Origin: an uncultured Pelagibacteraceae bacterium
GTDB taxonomy: Bacteria; Pseudomonadota; Alphaproteobacteria; Pelagibacterales; Pelagibacteraceae
Reading direction: 5' to 3'
Length of the DNA: 64,000 nucleotides
Assembly: GCA_902546145.1 (NCBI GenBank)
Contig: CACCIT010000002.1
Span: forward strand, 1-64,000
Positions 1-11,127 of the stretch are shown piece by piece. The notes beneath the pieces are model-generated. The model saw nothing but the letters and a program-made list of their open reading frames with translations. It had not been told where the DNA came from and did no database searches. Made by a program: the position numbers and the translations under genes. Positions within the stretch are counted from its first letter, which is position 1. Each line of letters begins with the position of its first letter.

Positions 1-1023
1 AAAAGATATCATTCCTTTTTTTAATTTTATTTCTTCACTTTCTTCATTTTTGTGAATTTCATTTTTAATATCAATAATTGGTATTATTCTCCTAGCAGCT
101 GATAAACCTTGACTTATAGCAATGTTTACCTTTGTTAAAGATTTTACAGGTTGATAGGCTAACATCATGGCAGCTAAAAATGAGAAAAAATTGTTAATAT
201 TTAATTCACCATCAATAATTAATTTGCCAGAATAAAAAATTAATAATGCAATCATAAAACCAGTCAATACTTCCATAATTGGAGTTGATCTGATGTATAC
301 AGATCTAATTTTAATAGATTTGTCTTTCAGAGCATTAACATAATCCTCTGATCTTTTGTTTTCAAAATTTTCTCTTTGAAATATTTTGATGATTTTATGA
401 TTTTTAAATAAGTCAACAAAATATCTATTAAGATTACCTGATCTTTCTTGCGCTTCTGTTGCTACTTTACCCATCCTTTTGCCTAGTTTTCTTGCAATGA
501 TTGTTGCTAAGGGGATCATTATTATTGCAATGAGAGATAATTTCCAATTTTGAAAAAACATAACTAGTAATAATCCAATTAAAGTTAGACTATCTTTAAA
601 AATACTCAAAAATGCTTCTGCAAGCATTCTTGTTATTTGGTCTACATCAAAACTAAGATTTGAAATATATTTACCTGTATGTTTACCTTCAATGATTTGA
701 GTATCAGCACTGATAAATGATTTTAGCATATCAATTTGAAGCATTTTTTTTACTTCTTCAGATATATGAATCATTAAAATTTTAGCTTGGTATAAAGCTA
801 TCCCTTTAGTTGAAAAAGCAATTATGATTGCTATCGGAATTAATACTATTAAAGTTTTATCTTTGTCCAAAAATATTTTTTCTATAGCAGGGTCTAACAA
901 CCACGCAGTTGCAGATGTACTCCCGGCCACTAATACAGAAAAGAATGCGGCAAGAATTATTTTGAATACATATAAACTTATATATTCTTTGTATAATCTC
1001 GTGATTATTTGTTTGGTGTTCAT
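1..1023 (-). CDS. ABC exporter, MsbA-like (N-terminal part, runs off window)
   Basis: Reading the minus strand from the ATG at 1021-1023 gives 341 open codons that leave the window at base 1. The visible part is the type-1 exporter membrane domain: several hydrophobic helices, then a cytoplasmic segment with the pattern KHTGKYISNLSFDVDQI typical of MsbA/LmrA-type exporters. The nucleotide-binding domain should lie outside the window. This family flips lipids or lipid A across the inner membrane, or exports drugs. The start lies one base after the ubiA stop, so the two genes are probably cotranscribed. The substrate cannot be told from sequence. Confidence 0.8.
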   Translation of the reverse strand, partial: MNTKQIITRLYKEYISLYVFKIILAAFFSVLVAGSTSATAWLLDPAIEKIFLDKDKTLIVLIPIAIIIAFSTKGIALYQAKILMIHISEEVKKMLQIDMLKSFISADTQIIEGKHTGKYISNLSFDVDQITRMLAEAFLSIFKDSLTLIGLLLVMFFQNWKLSLIAIIMIPLATIIARKLGKRMGKVATEAQERSGNLNRYFVDLFKNHKIIKIFQRENFENKRSEDYVNALKDKSIKIRSVYIRSTPIMEVLTGFMIALLIFYSGKLIIDGELNINNFFSFLAAMMLAYQPVKSLTKVNIAISQGLSAARRIIPIIDIKNEIHKNEESEEIKLKKGMISF

Positions 1024-1024
1024 G

Positions 1025-1891
1025 TTAAATTAATTTTCCAATTAAAATATTTGTTAAGATCAATAATCCTAAAAAATTATTACTTTTAAATTTGTTAAAG
1101 CAATCATTTGGATTAGCAGTATTTAATTTATTAATTTGATAATATAGCAAATGATAAATTGGAAAAATCATAAATAAAAAATAAATACTTTTAAAATCCA
1201 TTAAAATTCCAACAACCGCTAATGATAAAATAAATATAATGTAAGAAATAAATAAAAACTTTTTTGGATCATTTTTAAATTTAATCGAAGTTGATTTTAC
1301 ACCTATAATTTCATCATCTTTTATATCTTGAAACCCATAAATTGTGTCGTACCCAAGTGTCCAAAATATGGCTCCAATATAAAAAGCAATTGAAACTAAT
1401 GACAATTGATTTTCAATAGCAATAAATCCTAAAACTAAACCATAGTTAAAAGTAATTCCTAAAAACAATTGTGGCCAATAAGTAATTCTTTTCATTAATG
1501 GGTAGGTGAAAGCAAGAGGCATTGAAATAAGAGCCATAAAAATTGTAAAATAATTAAAATTTAACAAAACTAGAAAAGCTAAAAAGCAAAGTGAAATAGC
1601 ATAAATAATTGCAAGCTTTATAGATATTCTACCTGATGCAATTGGTCTATTTTTAGTTCTCTCAACTTTTTTATCAAATTTTCTATCAACAATATCATTA
1701 ACAATACATCCCGCTGATCGCATTAAAATTGATCCAGATAAAAAAAGTATACCAAAAAAAAAATAATTACTTAAACCTCCATTAAAATCATATGCTAATG
1801 TTAGTCCCCATATGCATGGCCAAAATAAAAGCATGAAACCAATCGGTTTCGTTAATCTCGTCAACTCAATGAAAAGTTTTACTTGGTACAT
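1025..1891 (-). CDS. ubiA: 4-hydroxybenzoate polyprenyltransferase
   Basis: Attaches the polyprenyl tail to 4-hydroxybenzoate in ubiquinone synthesis, at the inner membrane. Both prenyltransferase Asp motifs are visible: NDIVDRKFD (residues 65-73) and DTIYGFQDIKDD (182-193), set among about eight hydrophobic helices. The 288-residue length is normal for the family. The gene reads into the ABC exporter with one base between them, and a DUF2721 gene diverges upstream. The nearby rsmE and cox genes fit a common alphaproteobacterial neighbourhood. The other UbiA-fold protein here is heme farnesyltransferase at 8101, which has different motifs. Confidence 0.93.
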   Translation of the reverse strand: MYQVKLFIELTRLTKPIGFMLLFWPCIWGLTLAYDFNGGLSNYFFFGILFLSGSILMRSAGCIVNDIVDRKFDKKVERTKNRPIASGRISIKLAIIYAISLCFLAFLVLLNFNYFTIFMALISMPLAFTYPLMKRITYWPQLFLGITFNYGLVLGFIAIENQLSLVSIAFYIGAIFWTLGYDTIYGFQDIKDDEIIGVKSTSIKFKNDPKKFLFISYIIFILSLAVVGILMDFKSIYFLFMIFPIYHLLYYQINKLNTANPNDCFNKFKSNNFLGLLILTNILIGKLI

Positions 1892-1943
1892 AATATTTTA
1901 CTTGTAAATAACAAAGGGTAGTTTCATAATCAAATTGATTCGT

Positions 1944-2348
1944 ATGAATATAGACTACACAGTAACTGCCTTAATGTTTCCAGCTATTCCTTTACTTATG
2001 AGTGTTTATAGCAACAGATTTCATTCTCTAAGTATCTTAATTCGTCAACTTCATGACGAGCATGTTTATGAAAAACATATTCCACCAGAGTGGAAGAAGC
2101 AGTTTATTAATTTAAGTGGAAGGATAACACTTCTTAGATGGACAATTTTATTTGCTTCATTTGGCTTCCTATTTAATATGCTTACAGTATTTGCACTCTA
2201 TTTAGATGAAGTATTTGCAGCGAGAGTAATTTTTGGCTCTTGTTGTTTATCCATGATTATATCAATTATTTTTTTTATAAGAGAAATTCAAATTTCAACA
2301 AATGCCCTTAAACTCCATATGTCTGATATGGATGTAGATGTAAATTAG
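1944..2348 (+). CDS. DUF2721 family membrane protein
   Basis: A 134-residue integral membrane protein of unknown function. It has an N-terminal hydrophobic segment with the family pattern FPAIPLLMSVYSNRF, a basic amphipathic middle (LIRQLHDEH ... LSGRITLLRW), and two further helices. I chose the ATG at 1944 over an in-frame TTG at 1935. It diverges from ubiA. Its stop overlaps the stop of the convergent oxidoreductase gene within the four bases TTAG. Family assignment is by pattern recognition; no function is claimed. Confidence 0.7.
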   Translation: MNIDYTVTALMFPAIPLLMSVYSNRFHSLSILIRQLHDEHVYEKHIPPEWKKQFINLSGRITLLRWTILFASFGFLFNMLTVFALYLDEVFAARVIFGSCCLSMIISIIFFIREIQISTNALKLHMSDMDVDVN

Positions 2349-3316
2349 GGAAGTATAACTGCTGGACCAGTAAGAACCCTAGATTCTAAATCTTTATGTG
2401 CTTGAGCAATATCTTTTAGATGATATTTTTTTGAAATTTTTACTTTTACTTTTCCGCTTGAAGCCATTTCGAAAACTTTATTCGCAGCTTCATCAAGCTC
2501 TTCTCTTGTTGTAGTGTACTGCATAATACTAGGTCTAGTTAAATAAAGTCCTTTTGGTTGAATTGATTTTGCAACATTAACAGGATCTAAAGGACCAGAT
2601 GCATTTCCAAAAGAAACCAACATTCCTTTTAATTTTAAACATTCTATTGAACCATCAAATGTATTTTTTCCTACTCCATCATAAACAACCGATAATCCTT
2701 TTCCTTCAGTTATCTCTTTTACTTTTTCAGCAAAATTATCTTTGTTATAATTAATCACATGGTCGTAACCATTTTGTTTTGCATTTTCTATTTTTTCATC
2801 TGAACCAACAGTACCAATAACATTGCATCCTAGACTTTTAGCCCATTGTCCAAATATTTGACCAACACCACCAGCTGCTGCATGGAATAAAATATCTTCT
2901 CCTGATTTTACAGGATAAGTTTTGTGTAAAAGATAAAAGGTAGTTATCCCTTTTGTCATTAATGTTGCTGCTGTTTCTAAATCAACACTGTCAGGAACTT
3001 TTACTAAGTTTTTAGTTGGATAGTTTCTATGAGTTGAGTAAGCACCAAGAGGAGCCGCACAGTATGCAACTTTATCCCCAACTTTAAAATCTTTAACGTC
3101 AGAGCCGACTTTAGTTATTTCTCCAGCTCCCTCTAAACCAATTGGAGAGGGAAGAGTTAATGGATAAAGTCCTGAACGGTGATAAGTATCAATATAATTT
3201 AAACCAATAGCATGGTTTTTAATTGTTACTTCATCAGCTTTTGGATCTTCAAGTTTAAGTTCTTTATATTCTAAAACTTCTGGTCCACCTGCTTTTGATA
3301 TTATTACTGAATTCAT
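2345..3316 (-). CDS. Zinc-independent quinone oxidoreductase (NADPH:quinone reductase)
   Basis: A medium-chain dehydrogenase/reductase of the QorA/zeta-crystallin type that reduces quinones or related carbonyl substrates with NADPH. The sequence shows the N-terminal GroES-like part (GLNYIDTYHRSGLYP, then GLEGAGEITKVG) and a Rossmann motif AAAGGVG near residue 150. The zinc-binding cysteines of alcohol dehydrogenases are absent, as expected. Length (323) is typical. It lies three bases downstream of the pirin gene, suggesting one transcript with a redox or stress role. The physiological substrate is unknown. Confidence 0.9.
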   Translation of the reverse strand: MNSVIISKAGGPEVLEYKELKLEDPKADEVTIKNHAIGLNYIDTYHRSGLYPLTLPSPIGLEGAGEITKVGSDVKDFKVGDKVAYCAAPLGAYSTHRNYPTKNLVKVPDSVDLETAATLMTKGITTFYLLHKTYPVKSGEDILFHAAAGGVGQIFGQWAKSLGCNVIGTVGSDEKIENAKQNGYDHVINYNKDNFAEKVKEITEGKGLSVVYDGVGKNTFDGSIECLKLKGMLVSFGNASGPLDPVNVAKSIQPKGLYLTRPSIMQYTTTREELDEAANKVFEMASSGKVKVKISKKYHLKDIAQAHKDLESRVLTGPAVILP

Positions 3317-3319
3317 AAT

Positions 3320-4156
3320 TTATTTTACAAATGTACCATTATGATAATCTTGAACTGCTTGCAAGATTTCTGCTTTAGTGTTCATAACAAAAGGCCCACC
3401 TCTTGCAATTTCCTCATTTATTGGTTTTCCAGATATCACAAGAAATTTAGCATCTGTTTTTGCTTTCACTTTAAGCTCTTCACCTTTTGTTAATAATATT
3501 AAAGTACTATCTTTAACATTATCATGTTTCTCACTACCAATTTCGATTTCACCATTTATTAGATAAATAAATGTATTGTGAGTTGATGGAATATTAAAAT
3601 CAAATTTTTTATCCTTATTTAATTCTACATCAAAATAAACTGGTTCCACATTATGACCTTTTACAGGTCCTTCAGCATTTTCAAATTTACCTGCAATAAC
3701 TTTAACTTGTTTTTCATTATCTTTATGAACACTCATTTTATCAGCATCAATATAAATGTACTCAGGCTTACTCATTTTTAATTTAGCAGGCATGTTAATC
3801 CACAATTGAAAGCCATGAAGCCTTCCTTCTTTCATAGCTGGCATTTCTGAATGAATAATTCCACTTCCTGTTTTCATCCACTGAACATCACCTGCAGTCA
3901 TTCTTCCTTCACCACCAGTGCTATCTTTGTGTTCAAAATCTCCTGCCAACATATAAGTAACAGTTTCAATTCCTCTATGAGGGTGAGGTGGAAAACCAGC
4001 AATATAATCTTCGCTATTTTCAGATCCAAATTCGTCTAGCATTAAGAAAGGGTCAAAGTAATTTGGCTCAACACCAATACTTCTTTTTAACTTTACTCCT
4101 GCACCATCCGATGCTGGAATAGGATCTATAATTTTGGATACTTCAATTGATTTCAT
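3320..4156 (-). CDS. Pirin family protein
   Basis: A bicupin protein of 278 residues. The N-terminal cupin has the metal-binding signature HPHRGIETVTYML followed by IIHSEMP, which supply the His/Glu ligands of pirins. Some bacterial pirins are quercetin dioxygenases and others have regulatory roles; the sequence does not decide between these. It is followed three bases later by the quinone oxidoreductase gene and preceded by the HAD gene, all on one strand. Confidence 0.88.
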   Translation of the reverse strand: MKSIEVSKIIDPIPASDGAGVKLKRSIGVEPNYFDPFLMLDEFGSENSEDYIAGFPPHPHRGIETVTYMLAGDFEHKDSTGGEGRMTAGDVQWMKTGSGIIHSEMPAMKEGRLHGFQLWINMPAKLKMSKPEYIYIDADKMSVHKDNEKQVKVIAGKFENAEGPVKGHNVEPVYFDVELNKDKKFDFNIPSTHNTFIYLINGEIEIGSEKHDNVKDSTLILLTKGEELKVKAKTDAKFLVISGKPINEEIARGGPFVMNTKAEILQAVQDYHNGTFVK

Positions 4157-4174
4157 AGGAACTGATATAATTAT

Positions 4175-4840
4175 CTACTTAGTTATATCAAGTAGACCAT
4201 TTAAGTTTTTAATTTCATTTTGTGGTGAATAATCAAGTTTATCAAAGATATTATTGTTTCTGTTTACCCAAATAGAATTGTATCCATAGTTCCCTCCACC
4301 AGATACATCCCAAGTATTTGCACTTAAAAAAGCAACTTCATTTTTTTCAATTTTATATTTTTTTACTGGCATATCATAAACTTTAGAGTCAGGCTTAAAT
4401 ACACCAACTTCTTCAATAGAAAAAATATCATCAAATAAATTATTTAAATTATTACTACGTACTAATTCATTTAATAAAGAAGGTGTCCCATTGGAAAGTA
4501 TTGCTAATTTAAAATTTTTTTCTTTTAAAGATTTTAATACTTCTGGAACTTCTTCAAAAGGTGAAAGAATTTTATATAGATCTAATAATTCATCCCTCAT
4601 TGAATTATCTATTTTAAAAACACTCATTGATTTATCTAAACTATCTTCAGTGATTTGCCAAAAATCTTTGTGTCTTTTCATTAGGCTTCTAAGCCATGTG
4701 TATTCTAATTGTGTAGTTCTCCAATAATTTGCAAAAGCTTCCCACTTATCACCAATTTTGTCTTTACATTTTTCTGCTGCTGAATTTACATCGAATAAAG
4801 TGCCGTAAGCGTCAAAAATTATTGCTTTAATATTTTTCAT
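4175..4840 (-). CDS. HAD-superfamily hydrolase, 2-haloacid dehalogenase type II-like
   Basis: A 221-residue HAD hydrolase with motif I (IFDAYGTLFDV), motif II (LSNGTPSLL), a conserved Lys (VFKPDSKVY) and the C-terminal SANTWDVSGG stretch typical of L-2-haloacid dehalogenases. Members hydrolyse the carbon-halogen bond of 2-haloacids, although many annotated members act on other small substrates. It diverges from rsmE with 16 bases between starts, so both promoters must be very compact or lie within coding sequence. Confidence 0.82.
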   Translation of the reverse strand: MKNIKAIIFDAYGTLFDVNSAAEKCKDKIGDKWEAFANYWRTTQLEYTWLRSLMKRHKDFWQITEDSLDKSMSVFKIDNSMRDELLDLYKILSPFEEVPEVLKSLKEKNFKLAILSNGTPSLLNELVRSNNLNNLFDDIFSIEEVGVFKPDSKVYDMPVKKYKIEKNEVAFLSANTWDVSGGGNYGYNSIWVNRNNNIFDKLDYSPQNEIKNLNGLLDITK

Positions 4841-4856
4841 AAACTAATTTAATAAT

Positions 4857-5558
4857 ATGAGTAACATTAGATTATATTTCCCTAAAAGTTTATCTAATAA
4901 TTTAACGGATACACTTGATAAATCTCAATCACATTACGTAAACAAAGTAATGAGAGTTAAAGAAAATGAAATTTTTTCTTTATTTAACAGTAGTGGTGAA
5001 TGGGAAGCAAAAATTTTAAACATCTCAAAAGGTATTGTTGAATTTAATGTTACAAAACAATTAAGACAAAAAGAAAATTCCAAAGAATTATGGCTTGCGT
5101 TTTCTCCAATTAAATCAAATTACTTTAATTTTATGATTCAAAAAGCAACTGAGTTAGGAGTTACAAAATTTATTCCAATAATATTTGATAGAACGATTGT
5201 TCGTAAGATTAATAAAGAGCGGTTAGAGAAAGTAATTATTGAGGCATCAGAACAATCAAACAGAATTAATGTTCCAGATATTGAGGACCCAAAATCATTA
5301 GATGATTTTTTAAATAACAATAAAGTTGATTTAATTTTTACTGATCTAAATTCTGAAAATACCAAAATAGATTTAAAGAAGGTTACCGATAAACCTACAT
5401 GTGTAATTATAGGTCCAGAGGGAGATTTTTCTGAAGAGGAAAGGGCTAAGATTCTAAAATTTAGTGGAGTTCAACCATTGAAAATTAATGATAATATATT
5501 GAGATCTGAAACAGCTGTAATTTCAGCTATATCGATCATAAAATACGCCATAAATTGA
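4857..5558 (+). CDS. rsmE: 16S rRNA m3U1498 methyltransferase
   Basis: A SPOUT-class methyltransferase that methylates N3 of U1498 in 16S rRNA using SAM. The N-terminal PUA-like part contains SQSHYVNKVMRVKENEIF. The C-terminal knot holds the SAM site CVIIGPEGDFSEEE and the closing LRSETAVISAIS segment. Length (233) is normal. It lies between ubiA-side genes and the cox operon. The ATG at 4857 is the first start in the frame. Confidence 0.93.
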   Translation: MSNIRLYFPKSLSNNLTDTLDKSQSHYVNKVMRVKENEIFSLFNSSGEWEAKILNISKGIVEFNVTKQLRQKENSKELWLAFSPIKSNYFNFMIQKATELGVTKFIPIIFDRTIVRKINKERLEKVIIEASEQSNRINVPDIEDPKSLDDFLNNNKVDLIFTDLNSENTKIDLKKVTDKPTCVIIGPEGDFSEEERAKILKFSGVQPLKINDNILRSETAVISAISIIKYAIN

Positions 5559-5618
5559 TATTTTGTCGCGAAAACTAAAGTGTAATTTTTTTGAAGACGT
5601 TCTATATAGGGTAAAAAA

Positions 5619-8070
<2,452 letters not shown>

Positions 8071-8100
8071 AAAGTATTTAGATTTTTTGTCTAAAATTAA

Positions 8101-9012
8101 ATGATTAAATCTAAGTTAAAAAATAGAAATTTAAGTCAAGAAGACGTTTTCAATTTCTCTGAGTTATTTAAACTTATGAAGCCAAGAGTAATGTCTCTTG
8201 TAATTTTCACGTGTGCAGTTGGATTGTTAATGGCGCCAAATATCATTCCAACAAAAGATGCAATCATTGGAATTATTTTAGTTTCTATTGGAGCAGGTGC
8301 CGCTGGAGCTTTAAACATGTGGTACGAGTCTGATTTAGATGCATTAATGACAAGGACTTGTTTAAGACCTATACCAACTGGGAAGGTTAATAAAAACCAA
8401 GCTTTGATTTTTGGAATCGCTTTATCAATATTTTCTGTTGTTGCTTTAGATTATTTTGCAAATACAGTTTCAGCAGCTTTATTGTTATTTACAATTTTGT
8501 TTTATGTGCTGGTTTATACCGTTTGGCTTAAAAGAAAAACGCCTCAAAATATAGTTATTGGAGGCGCTGCAGGAGCATTACCTCCTGTAATTGGTTGGAC
8601 TATAGCTACTAACTCACTTTCATTTGAGCCATTAACTTTCTTTCTAATTATTTTTTTTTGGACACCATCACATTTCTGGGCACTAAGTTTATATAAATCT
8701 GATGATTATAAAAAAGCAAATATTCCAATGCTTCCATTGACTAATGGTGTTGAAAGCACAAAATTAAATATATTTGTTTATTCGTTAATAATGTTGCCAG
8801 TTATTGTTTTCCCATATGCAATTAATTTCGTTGGTCTAGTATTTTTAATTCCATCATTAATTTTGACAATTTATTATAATTACTTATGTTTTGAACTTTA
8901 CAAATTTAAGAAGAACAAGTTTGATGCAAAAAAAGCAAAAACAATTTTTGGATACTCGATATTGTATTTGTTTTTAGTTTTTGTATTTTTCTTAATAGAT
9001 AAAATTTTATGA
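8101..9012 (+). CDS. ctaB: Protoheme IX farnesyltransferase (heme O synthase)
   Basis: Adds the farnesyl group to heme b to make heme O, a step towards heme a for the oxidase encoded upstream. The UbiA-type motif appears as NMWYESDLDALMTRTCLRPIP, with the conserved Asp and Arg residues, and nine hydrophobic helices follow. The heme-linked region FFWTPSHFWALSL is typical of CyoE/CtaB. Length is 303. The stop overlaps the start of a 41-codon gene (ATGA), which points to translational coupling within the cox operon. Confidence 0.95.
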   Translation: MIKSKLKNRNLSQEDVFNFSELFKLMKPRVMSLVIFTCAVGLLMAPNIIPTKDAIIGIILVSIGAGAAGALNMWYESDLDALMTRTCLRPIPTGKVNKNQALIFGIALSIFSVVALDYFANTVSAALLLFTILFYVLVYTVWLKRKTPQNIVIGGAAGALPPVIGWTIATNSLSFEPLTFFLIIFFWTPSHFWALSLYKSDDYKKANIPMLPLTNGVESTKLNIFVYSLIMLPVIVFPYAINFVGLVFLIPSLILTIYYNYLCFELYKFKKNKFDAKKAKTIFGYSILYLFLVFVFFLIDKIL

Positions 9013-9134
9013 TAACACCTGATAAAAAAACAAAGAAAAAAAATATTATTACTGCTTTAGCAATTTTAGCTTTTATGGTTTTTTTGTTTGTTTTTACATT
9101 ATATAACGTTGGCGTATTTGATAGGCAGATATGA
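9009..9134 (+). CDS. Small single-helix membrane protein in cox operon (CoxF-like)
   Basis: A 41-codon reading frame with a lysine-rich N-terminus (MITPDKKTKKKN) and one strongly hydrophobic helix (ITALAILAFMVFLFVFTLY). Its ATG overlaps the ctaB stop (ATGA), and its TGA overlaps the ctaG start. Overlap at both ends and its location between ctaB and ctaG match the small CoxF-type ORF found there in other alphaproteobacteria, so I treat it as real despite its length. A role in oxidase assembly is an inference from position only. Confidence 0.7.
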   Translation: MITPDKKTKKKNIITALAILAFMVFLFVFTLYNVGVFDRQI

Positions 9135-9664
9135 TTAAGAGCAAAACATTAACACCATTACTTTTAGCAGGTATTTTTTGTTTAATGTTAGGTTTATCTT
9201 TTGCGGCAGTGCCCTTATATGATCTTTTTTGTCGTGTAACTGGATTTGGAGGTACAACACAAGTATCTAAAGAAGCCCCGAAGATAGTTTTAGATAAAGT
9301 TGTAAGTGTAAGATTTGATACGAATGTAAATAATCTTACTTGGGATTTTAAAGCTAAATCAAATGTCATTGATGTTAAGGTTGGTCAGGTCAATAGAATT
9401 GAGTTTGAGGTTGAGAACTATGGAGACGAAACAACTTATGGAGTTGCTAGTTTCAATGTTTCGCCTGCAAGTTTTGGTAAATATTATAGTAAATTAGGCT
9501 GTTTTTGCTTCGAAAAACAGGAACTTAAGGCAGGTGAGAAGGCAACTTATATTATGACTTTTTATTTGGATCCAGAACTGGTAAATGATCCAACAGTTAA
9601 AAACTTACAGGATGTAACTATGTCGTATACTTTTTTCTCGACAGATTATTATAAACAATCATAA
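9131..9664 (+). CDS. ctaG: Cytochrome c oxidase assembly protein CtaG/Cox11 (copper delivery)
   Basis: Inserts copper into the CuB site of subunit I. It has one N-terminal membrane anchor followed by a periplasmic beta domain. The copper-binding motif CFCFEKQEL, with its Cys pair, lies near residue 120, and the family segment AAVPLYDLFCRVTGFGGT is intact. Length is 177, typical of bacterial Cox11. It overlaps the small upstream gene and is followed ten bases later by coxC. Confidence 0.95.
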   Translation: MIKSKTLTPLLLAGIFCLMLGLSFAAVPLYDLFCRVTGFGGTTQVSKEAPKIVLDKVVSVRFDTNVNNLTWDFKAKSNVIDVKVGQVNRIEFEVENYGDETTYGVASFNVSPASFGKYYSKLGCFCFEKQELKAGEKATYIMTFYLDPELVNDPTVKNLQDVTMSYTFFSTDYYKQS

Positions 9665-9674
9665 TTAAAAAAAC

Positions 9675-10463
9675 ATGTCAGCTGAAAAAAAACATGATTA
9701 TCACTTAGTAGACCCAAGTCCTTGGCCTATATTTACATCTTTTGCATGCTTGGTACTAGCTATCGGATCAATTTTTTATATGCACAATGATGTATCTTGG
9801 GGAATGTATTTGGGATTAGCTCTTGTAATTTATGCAGCTTATATGTGGTTCAGAGATGTTGTCATTGAAGCTGAACATCAAGGTCACCATACTCCAGTTG
9901 TTCAAATCCATCATAGATATGGAATGACGTTATTCATTGCTTCTGAAGTTATGTTTTTTGTTGCATGGTTTTGGGCATATTTTGATATAAGTTTGTTCCC
10001 AAATGAGTTTGTTGGAAATGTTTGGCCTCCACAAGACATAGAAACTTTTGATCCATGGGACATTCCATTAATCAATACACTAGTTTTATTATTATCTGGT
10101 ACCACAGTAACTTGGGCTCACCACTCTTTATTAGAAGACGATAGAAAGGGATTTATTCAAGGATTAACAGCAACTGTTGCACTAGGCTTCTTTTTTACTT
10201 TGTTACAGGCTTACGAATATCATCATGCTACATTTGATTATTCAGGTCATATTTATGGTGCAGTATTTTATATGGCAACAGGTTTTCACGGTTTCCACGT
10301 AATTGTTGGAACAATTTTTCTTGCTGTTTGTTTATGGAGAGGAAGATTGGGTCACTTTACGAAAGAACACCACTTTGGTTTTGAGGCAGCTGCTTGGTAC
10401 TGGCACTTTGTTGATGTTGTTTGGTTATTTTTGTTTGCAGCTATCTACGTTTGGGGAAGTTAA
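9675..10463 (+). CDS. coxC: Cytochrome c oxidase subunit III
   Basis: A structural subunit of the aa3 oxidase that stabilises proton uptake by subunit I. Seven hydrophobic helices are visible, with characteristic patterns including EVMFFVAWFWAYF, TGFHGFHVIVGT and WYWHFVDVVWLFLF. The 262-residue length is standard. It lies between ctaG and the SURF1 gene in the cox operon. Confidence 0.97.
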   Translation: MSAEKKHDYHLVDPSPWPIFTSFACLVLAIGSIFYMHNDVSWGMYLGLALVIYAAYMWFRDVVIEAEHQGHHTPVVQIHHRYGMTLFIASEVMFFVAWFWAYFDISLFPNEFVGNVWPPQDIETFDPWDIPLINTLVLLLSGTTVTWAHHSLLEDDRKGFIQGLTATVALGFFFTLLQAYEYHHATFDYSGHIYGAVFYMATGFHGFHVIVGTIFLAVCLWRGRLGHFTKEHHFGFEAAAWYWHFVDVVWLFLFAAIYVWGS

Positions 10464-10473
10464 TATTTAATCC

Positions 10474-11127
10474 TTGAAGAATAAACTTCTATTTTCAGTT
10501 TTCGTTTATTTTATAATTTTAGTTTTGTTGTCATTAGGCTTTTGGCAATTGTATAGATTGAGTTGGAAATTAGATTTAATCAATCAAATTGAAAATTCTT
10601 TAAAGATTGATCCTGTTGAACTTCAAAATGTAGAAAAAAAAAATTATTTAAGAATAAAAACATCAGGACGAATTGATTTTGAAAAACAAATTTATCTCTA
10701 TAATCTTAGCGAAACTGGTAAACCTGGATTTGAAGTTATTAACCCAATTAAAGTTGGAAATGAAGATTATTTAATTAATAGAGGCTGGATATCTTTTGAC
10801 CAAAAAAATAAACCAGAGATTAATGTTGTTGATCAAAAAAATATTATTGGTACTTTAATGCTTCAATCAAAATCAAGTTCATTCAAACCCAAGAATGAAG
10901 TAGATAAAAATTATTGGTTCACACTAGATCGGGAAGATATTTTAAAATTTACAGGAAAAAACTTTTCGAAATATATTATTTATTTAAACGGTAACTACGA
11001 AAACCCAAGACCAAGAGTGATCACTGCTAAAATTTCAAATAACCACAAAAAGTATGCAATTACTTGGTTTTCGATGGCGATTTCAATTCTTTTAATATAT
11101 TTATACTTTAGAAAAAAAAATTATTAA
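10474..11127 (+). CDS. SURF1 family heme a insertion/assembly factor
   Basis: A 217-residue SURF1/Shy1 homologue that helps place heme a in cytochrome oxidase. It has the usual two-helix layout: an N-terminal helix (VFVYFIILVLLSLGFWQLYRL), a periplasmic domain with YLINRGWIS, and a C-terminal helix. The chosen start is TTG at 10474, followed by KNKLLFS, because there is no ATG close to it. The start follows coxC by ten bases. Its stop overlaps the thrC ATG by one base. Confidence 0.88.
   Translation: MKNKLLFSVFVYFIILVLLSLGFWQLYRLSWKLDLINQIENSLKIDPVELQNVEKKNYLRIKTSGRIDFEKQIYLYNLSETGKPGFEVINPIKVGNEDYLINRGWISFDQKNKPEINVVDQKNIIGTLMLQSKSSSFKPKNEVDKNYWFTLDREDILKFTGKNFSKYIIYLNGNYENPRPRVITAKISNNHKKYAITWFSMAISILLIYLYFRKKNY

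Noticed and set aside
5559-5618. Promoter for the cox operon
   Set aside because: Several TATA-like boxes occur (e.g. TATATA at 5603-5608) but none has a -35 box at the right distance.
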